Source: Portulaca oleracea
Lineage: Eukaryota; Streptophyta; Magnoliopsida; Caryophyllales; Portulacaceae
Assembly: GCA_029582165.1 (NCBI GenBank)
Contig: CM055888.1
Location: 15,478,501-15,542,500, forward strand
DNA length: 64,000 bases
Direction of reading: 5' to 3'
Shown in pieces: positions 57,317-64,000 of the stretch (positions are counted from its first letter, which is position 1; the number at the start of each line of letters is the position of its first letter). The notes below the pieces were generated by a model. It made no database searches and had not been told where the DNA came from. It was given only the letters and a program-made list of their open reading frames with translations. A program made the position numbers and the translations under genes.

Positions 57317-58303
57317 GACAACTGATCAAATGTTGAGTTAGTTAAATATATGTACCAAAGGAACAGAACCCATGAGGGATGAGGGTCATGGTTGTCAACT
57401 ATATATGGCAAAAACTGATACCAAAATATATAAACAACAATTAACTGTCAATTTGGTCATCTGTTTTTTGGATGACATTTAGATTGAATTAATAGTCTCC
57501 CGGCCGTAGCTTCTTATAATCGTCAATTTGGTCCAACACTTTCATGGTTCATTAATCATTATTATGGATTCCTTTTATGAAATGTAAGTTGCGTTACTTG
57601 CATAAATAGAGAGTGGAGCTAAACTGCTATTCTAAAGTATAGGATTATAGGTTGTGCGATATTCGTATTATATGGGTAAAATTCAACAATTTTATTGGTA
57701 GGTTATGTGCGACTTGATTAAAGTGAGGATCAATTGACTTCATAATTTCATATTTGTAAAACTCGTGCAACATTTCACTTAAATTTAGATAAACAAATTC
57801 CAATTTTCATTTGTCCAATTTCTTATACATAATTTTTACCTCTTGAGAATGGAATTGCTGTTAAATTTTTATCTTTAGAAGGATGGAATCACTGTCAAAT
57901 TAATTGAAGTTAGATCAAATTAAACTGTTGTTTCAAAAAAATTTTTTAATGATAAAGGGTATAATTATTAAATGTTTTAATATTACAAAGTCATTTATCT
58001 GTTTTATTAATATTGTGTGTTACACATTGTTCCATTTCAAATTTAATTCATGTTTTAGAAAGTGTTCTAGTAGCTTTGTTAGCAAATGTTGTTTTGCTTC
58101 CAATTCGTGTGAACTAAGAGGCCTTCCTTAGAAAAGAAAGAAACAGAAGGAAAAACTTGTAGAATGTATTATTATTGAAGTAAGTACATATGATAAAAGA
58201 CCTATGACTATATATAAGAAATACAATATTAAAAAGGAGCTAACTAATTCTTGATAAGTTGGATAACTAACTCTTGATTAGTTAGTCTTCACACTTCCAC
58301 ACG
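57317..58303. other. Non-coding AT-rich stretch
   Basis: No gene or clear element seen. Confidence 0.4.
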
Positions 58304-60990
58304 TCAAACACCACACCCAACAATGACCTTCAAACTAGCCACATCTCTCTCGAGACACTTTTTCTGAGTGGATACTCTATACAACTCAGGAAACATCTCT
58401 CTCAAAGATTGTTGATTTACCCATCTATCATTCCAAAAACGAATTTGACTTCTATCTCCCATCTTTATCTTTAGATTTTGTGCAAAGTCAAGTTGTGTAT
58501 GCCCAGATTCAGACCACAGGTTCTTAATATCCCTCCAAGGACTAGGTTCTGACACCTTATGAACATTCGACAACATTGCTTCATCCCCTTCATGAATCAA
58601 ATTAGTAACTTTTCTCAACAAAGCACCTTAACTTCCTCGTTGGCACATCTCCACCACCACTTGAGTAATAACCCAACATTCTTTACCATTACATCCCCCA
58701 CAACAACCCCTCCTTGAGATTTCGGCTTTTAAATTATTTCCCACCGTACTGTGGCGTTGAATCTTCCTCCTTTTGCAGCCCAGAAAAACCTTCATTGGAT
58801 TTCTATAATTTCATTAGCAAATGACATTGGCATCTTGAAAATTGATTGAAAGTAATTTGGGAGACTACTCAATATTGTTCTGATCAAGACTAATCATCCT
58901 GCCTTGGATAAACAACTAGCTTTCCAACGCTTCAGTTTCCCTTGAATCTTCTGTACAACTAGCTCCTAAGAATCCGTTCTTCTCATGTTTACTCTGAGGG
59001 GAAAATTCGGGTGGATAATTGGAAGTTCCACCACTTCACACTTCAGATTTCTATTCATTCTTTGACTCCACTCAAAGCTATATCCAAAGACTACCGTGCT
59101 TGATTTTGAAAATTTTATTTTGAGCCCCGAAAGCCTTTCAAACATCTGCAGGACAACCTTTGTGTTAATCATTTGATCTTCATCATCTTGAGGGAATATC
59201 AAAGTATCATATGCAAATTGCATATGAGATATTTGTACTTTCTTCTTCCCCATTAGCATTCCTTCAATGTACTTTTGCTCAATAGCTCTTAGTAGCATGG
59301 TGTTCAGCACCTCACTAGGGGTGGCAATAATACCCGTACCCGCGGGTACCCGCTCCTACCCGACCCTGGAAAAACGGGTACGGGTACTATTTTAAAAAAA
59401 AAAAAAACAGGTACGGGTTGGGTACGTTATGGGTCGGGTATGGGTATGGGTACAGAGGAGGACCCGGTGGGTACCCGACCCGAGTGGACCCGCACTAAAA
59501 AAACCTTACACAATGCTCCCATACACAATCCATACTCTACGTCCAATTGGATTTAGCCCAATCTGTTTCACGCTCTCAACCCATACTTTTGAAAAAAAAA
59601 AACCATAAAAACCAATATTAATATTATTGCAGTACATCTAAATTCGAAATTCAATACACTTCCTTCTTCCTTTTTCCATTTGTGTTGTTATCAAGATGCC
59701 AATTTAGGGTTCCTTCAAATTCCTCCGCTCGCTCTTAAACAAGCCCTAAAATTTTCGTTGAAGTACCCGAATACGATTCGTAAATTTGGGCATATTGGTA
59801 TAAAATGGGTGATATAATTTAATCTTTATTTATACCTGAATAGTACTCGTTATACCCGCATACCCGGCAGGTACGGGTAAGGGTACTAATTTTTAGTACC
59901 CGCCAAATATGGGTCAAGATAAGGGTATTGATTTTGAAAACGGGTACGGGTAAGGGTACATCTCTACCCGCCCCGACCCGATCCATCGCCATCCCTACAC
60001 CTCACCAACCATAACAAAAAGGAACGAAGACAAGAGACCCCCCTGTCTTAAGCCCTTCCTCATCTTAAATGGTTTTACAGGACATCCATTCACATAATTG
60101 AAACGGATGCGGTTCTCAAGCAACGCCTCATTCACTAAAGCCATTTACAACCAAAACTCACTTGTCCCATGATCAACTCTAAAGCATCCCAATCCACCAA
60201 ATTATAAACTTTTTCAAAATCAAGCTTAAGCGAGACTCCCTCTTTCTTTATCCTTTGCAGCCAACTATCTACGATGCCATCAACACGCCATTTATAATCT
60301 GTCTTCTAGCCATGAATGTTGTTTCTGCTTCTTCGACCAAACTTGGCATAACTTTTTCAATCTACTACTGAAGACCTTCCAGATGATCTTGTATATACTT
60401 CCAACTAAGACGATTGGCATATAGTCCCTTATTTCTGCTATATCCTCCTTCTTTGGGATAAGTGTATTCCAAGCAGTGTTGATGACCTTGAAAATTTGTT
60501 CCCTTCAAGACATTGAAGGATAAAATTCGTAAATTCCTCTCTAATAGTTGACCATAATTTCAGGATGAACTTCATGTTGAAACCATCATAACCAGGCACT
60601 TTGTCTGGATTACATTGTTGTACAACTTGAAAGTTTCTTCCTTCATGACATTGGCCTCCAGCTGCAAACTTTTTCTTTCTGATAGCTTTCTCACTCTCAG
60701 TTCTACTAAATTAGCCTTTTCTGCCTTCTTTTCTGCTCATAGTGTTCCTTGAAGGTGCTTCTAACCTCTTATAATTTCCAATTAAGAATCTGAATGGGTT
60801 ACATCCACCATCTGAATGTTCTCAGTCCACTTCCTTCTTCTTTACATTTTCGCGAAAGTGTGAAAATATCTTGTGTTCTTATCACCCTCCTCGATGAATT
60901 GACATCTTGATAATTGCTTCTATAGCCTCTCTTTTCTTATAAGCCAAATTGAAAGTTGAACCCTGACTGCTTCTCTTCTTGCAACATCGC
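58304..60990 (-). pseudogene. L1-type LINE ORF2 relic
   Basis: Right of the hAT insert, minus-strand frames give NYVNGCPVKPFKMRKGLRQG then SFLFVMVGE; left of it the frame continues VLNTMLLRAIEQKYIEGMLM and HMQFAYDTLIFPQDDEDQM. This is the RT palm, with AYDT where the family has ADDT, so one catalytic Asp is lost. At 58304-58621 the post-RT region follows (GDRSQIRFWNDRW). Many stops lie right of 60100, where further RT and upstream sequence is decayed to about 60990. No tail or duplication was found. Confidence 0.8.
59316..59997. mobile_element. hAT-type non-autonomous element (682 bp) inside the LINE
   Basis: Ends TAGGGGTGGCAATAATACCC and (right) CATCGCCATCCCTA are inverted repeats. A perfect 8-bp duplication CACCTCAC flanks it (59308-59315 and 59998-60005). 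The subterminal regions are built of ACCCGTACCC / GGGTACGGGT repeats. The termini match those of the element at 16736. Confidence 0.88.
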
Positions 60991-61650
60991 AATCATGGAA
61001 CATATATCACTCAACAAGTTTATTTTAAGCCTCCTTGATCTGGAACACTAAAAAATTTGAAAGCGGATATACTGAAAAAAGAAGTCATTTAAGATAACTC
61101 AAAGCATATATCGTGGATTAATATAAATTATGGAGCAAAGCCATATATATAAGTTATAAGTATTTAATACACAATATAAAGCAATAAGATACACCTCTTA
61201 TAGATTAAAATATAAAAATATAAAAATAAGGACATATTGAAAAATGAGGATATTTGAAAGCGAACTAAGACTAAATTTTAAGGATTAATATTTATTAATC
61301 ATACAACGGTACATAAGTTATTTTAATAAAATATTTAATTTGTTATATGATATACCTTTTGTAATGTAATTGAAAATGGGGCAACTAGAAAGATCAACTT
61401 ATTTTTCTTAAAGATAATCATGAAATCATTTTAAATTTTGAAGTCAAAAAATAAAAATTTTGCCTTTTTAATAACATTTTTCAATTGAATTATAGCAATT
61501 TGTTACTTTATTTTAATGATTACTAACTTACTTTTCAAAAGTTACACATTTATATTATTAAATATATTTACCAATTGGGTAGACAATTATATTTACAATA
61601 AAATATGTTAGTAGATTTTTTACCATATGAAAATTTGGTAATTAAGTATA
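60991..61650. other. Non-coding AT-rich stretch
   Basis: Very A/T-rich; nothing recognised. Confidence 0.4.
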
Positions 61651-61652
61651 TA

Positions 61653-61904
61653 CTACCTCCGTCCCAAATTGTTTGTCCATCTACCTAACTCCCTTGTCCC
61701 AAAATGTCTGTCCTTCTTATAATTCCAATGATTGTAATTCCTATTATACCCCTAATAAATACTCTTTTGTTTCTTTTTTATTCTTTTTTTCACATGAGAA
61801 AAGTAAGGGCAATTCTGGTACATTACACATTTTTCACCCCATTTCTCATAACCATTGGACTTTTAAATATGGTTGGATGGACAAACAATATGGGATGGAG
61901 GTAG
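61653..61904. mobile_element. Stowaway MITE (Tc1/mariner)
   Basis: Ends CTACCTCCGTCCCAAATTGT and (reverse complement) CTACCTCCATCCCATATTGT are the Stowaway-type terminal sequence, flanked by TA duplications (61651-61652 and 61905-61906). It is 252 bp, with internal ttgtttgtcc / ggacaaacaa pairing. No coding. Confidence 0.9.
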
Positions 61905-62698
61905 TACATGTCACTCCTTCATCCATGTGAGAAAAAGAAAATGTACGAAAAAAATGAGATGGTTAAAATTCATAATTTAAAACAAAGAACATTATAGAGT
62001 TTTTTCACAAAATTAATAATCCAATATCCTTACACAATTTTAAGGAGTAACTTTCATACTTTGGTGAAGGTCTCGAAAGTTATTAATTACTAATCATACA
62101 AAATAATTAATAATGCATTTAATAATGCATGATTGCATCTCATGTTATCATAAAAGTTCATCATGAGATAATCAAAAGTAATAGCGTTATTAAAATTATA
62201 TAGATATAAATAGACGGATTAGAGATGGGTGTGTAATGGGGTACGCCTTGCGAGATTGTGTGTGAAAATGGAAGCAATTATTCTATTAAAATTTTATTTT
62301 CTGCTATATGATTAATTAATTTACCTAAATTTAGTCTCGAGGCTTTATTTACAAATTCAAATACATTGCTTTTACATATTATATTATATAGATACAGATA
62401 TAAACCATTATTATTATTACTAGTACTTAGACTGTACATATTGTTAAAAATATTACCAAGGTAATATTTAAATGAATAAAGAAAAAGACAATAATGCAAA
62501 ATAAAAAGGAATAGTTTTCTTATTTAAGAATAGTGCATAAGAAAAAAAAAGAAATAAGAATCTTCAATGCAAATATACACATTAATGCACACATTAATAT
62601 TACATGATTTTTTTTAAAAATTAAATGGAGTCAATTATAAATTTCTCAAAATGCCCTCATTTGAATCCACATATTTCGATCCTCACCCTTTGTACTCA

Positions 62699-62699
62699 G

Positions 62700-62760
<61 letters not shown>
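62699..62760. repeat. (TA)n microsatellite
   Basis: About 60 bp of TA. Confidence 0.95.
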
Positions 62761-62763
<3 letters not shown>

Positions 62764-63529
62764 CTTTCATTAGGCCTCAACCCGTGCGATGCATGGAGTA
62801 AACTAAATTAGTTATTTTTGAAATTTTATAAAAGTCATGGATAAGTAACTGTCCATACAAAGTAAACAAAACGAAATATTAATGAAATTGTTACATGGAA
62901 AATACCATAGTAAATTGTTCCGACAAAACATATAATTTAGCCATAGAAAATTTTCTAAAATGATAATGAACGTTGACCACGGTGAGTTGCATGATGCATC
63001 ATCCTTCTTTACATTGACCTGCAATTTTAAATTATCCTATAAGTAGTGGTACAATTTTATGAAACCCGTGCCATGCACGGGATATAATAAAATGGTTAGT
63101 TGTATCGTAAAAAAAGTTAAATGATAATAGCAGATATAAGAACATGGACCAACAATTTAGTTGCGAAAAGAATAAACTGACACAAATCCACAATAAATTT
63201 ATTTAAACTAATTGGTAACTGCTTAGCAGATGACAATGATACATAGTTATAACTTTGAGGGTAGAACATCAATTGCATTCGGAGACATTAATGTTCGTTG
63301 AACAACAATGTTGGACCTAAATGATACATTTGTTGCTATGGTCTTGTCACTATTCATGATAAACAATTGCCTCTGATGTTGTTGAGTAAATTTAGTGTAC
63401 ATTGATGTTGTTGAGTTGACTGGTATATCCATTCATAAATATGTGATTATAATAACTCTGTAAAAAATCAAGCATATAGTTTATGTTAAAAATATTGAAA
63501 AACATAGATATAGAAAATTTTACATTGAA

Positions 63530-63532
<3 letters not shown>

Positions 63533-63588
<56 letters not shown>
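63533..63588. repeat. (TA)n microsatellite
   Basis: About 56 bp of TA. Confidence 0.95.
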
Positions 63589-63593
<5 letters not shown>

Positions 63594-63925
63594 AAGCAAA
63601 ATAATATAGATACATATAAGGTACATTGACAATACGAAAAAAAAACAACCTATAAATTAATATCCAATAAGAACAAACCTCTAAGGGTTTGCCCGTTAGA
63701 GGTAGCTAATATAGTAGCCTCTGAGGTTTAACCCACTGTGACAATATAATCCCCTTACTTTTTGGTTGTGGAAATTCTCAAAAAAAAAAATAATAAGAAC
63801 AAACTTAAAATAAATAAACCTAACCCCACATAAACTATCGGCCTATGGTCGATTTGAATGAACGATTGTAGAAATATATGGGGTTGGTTGTGCGGATGTT
63901 TACTGCATCATTGACATATTTATTC

Positions 63926-63926
<1 letters not shown>

Positions 63927-63971
<45 letters not shown>

Positions 63972-63986
63972 TACTACTATTATTAT
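63927..63986. repeat. (ATT)n microsatellite
   Basis: About 14 ATT triplets followed by a degenerate CTA/TTA stretch. Confidence 0.95.
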
Positions 63987-64000
63987 ATAGATAACAACAA

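Larger units (their letters stand above)
61907..64000. other. AT-rich, microsatellite-rich end of the window
   Basis: No gene seen. Two short hairpins with Helitron-like sequence occur, AACCCGTGCGATGCATGG at 62779 and CCCGTGCCATGCACGGG at 63065, but without a convincing CTAG end. Confidence 0.45.

Overview
The window is nuclear DNA of a flowering plant, probably a eudicot. The evidence is intron-split plant genes (S-formylglutathione hydrolase, a penta-EF-hand calcium-binding protein, an F-box gene), plant-type LTR retrotransposons with tRNA-iMet and tRNA-Asp-like primer sites, a 5S-containing Cassandra LTR, a Stowaway MITE, Helitron ends, and many (TA)n tracts. I cannot name the species. The DNA is gene-poor and transposon-rich.

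Layout. 1-5.6 kb: AT-rich sequence with an orphan SWIB-like half exon, two tandem duplications and a Helitron 3' end. 5.6-21.45 kb: a nested cluster. A decayed minus-strand Ty1/copia element (LTRs about 6.08-6.73 and 20.32-21.45 kb) carries a Cassandra solo LTR in one LTR. A complete non-autonomous Ty3/gypsy element (8448-16356, gag-protease only) sits in its interior. That gypsy element has a 557-bp MULE in one LTR, and a second MULE beside it contains an hAT element. 21.7-22.95 kb: a long-TIR element just upstream of the first intact gene.

23.15-36.55 kb is the genic part. It holds a complete seven-exon S-formylglutathione hydrolase gene (284 aa), a LINE relic, a 5'-truncated retrocopy with a 16-bp target duplication, a complete five-exon calcium-binding protein gene (246 aa, one exon of 19 nt), and an F-box/FBA gene whose 5' third is frameshifted around a telomere-like repeat. 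The two intact genes are transcribed rightward and are not known to act together: one belongs to formaldehyde detoxification, the other to calcium sensing.

36.6-64 kb is again transposon territory. It includes a TIR element carrying an enoyl-CoA isomerase fragment, a truncated gypsy relative with a LINE fragment in its LTR, MITEs, a Helitron end, a Pack-MULE between two (TA)n tracts carrying a RINGv E3-ligase fragment, a complete but frame-broken Ty1/copia element (51410-56717), another MULE, a LINE reverse-transcriptase relic split by an hAT element, and a Stowaway MITE. The most notable items are the two gene-fragment-carrying DNA transposons, the retrocopy and the clearly resolved nesting order. 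I saw no CRISPR array, genuine rRNA gene or canonical tRNA gene.
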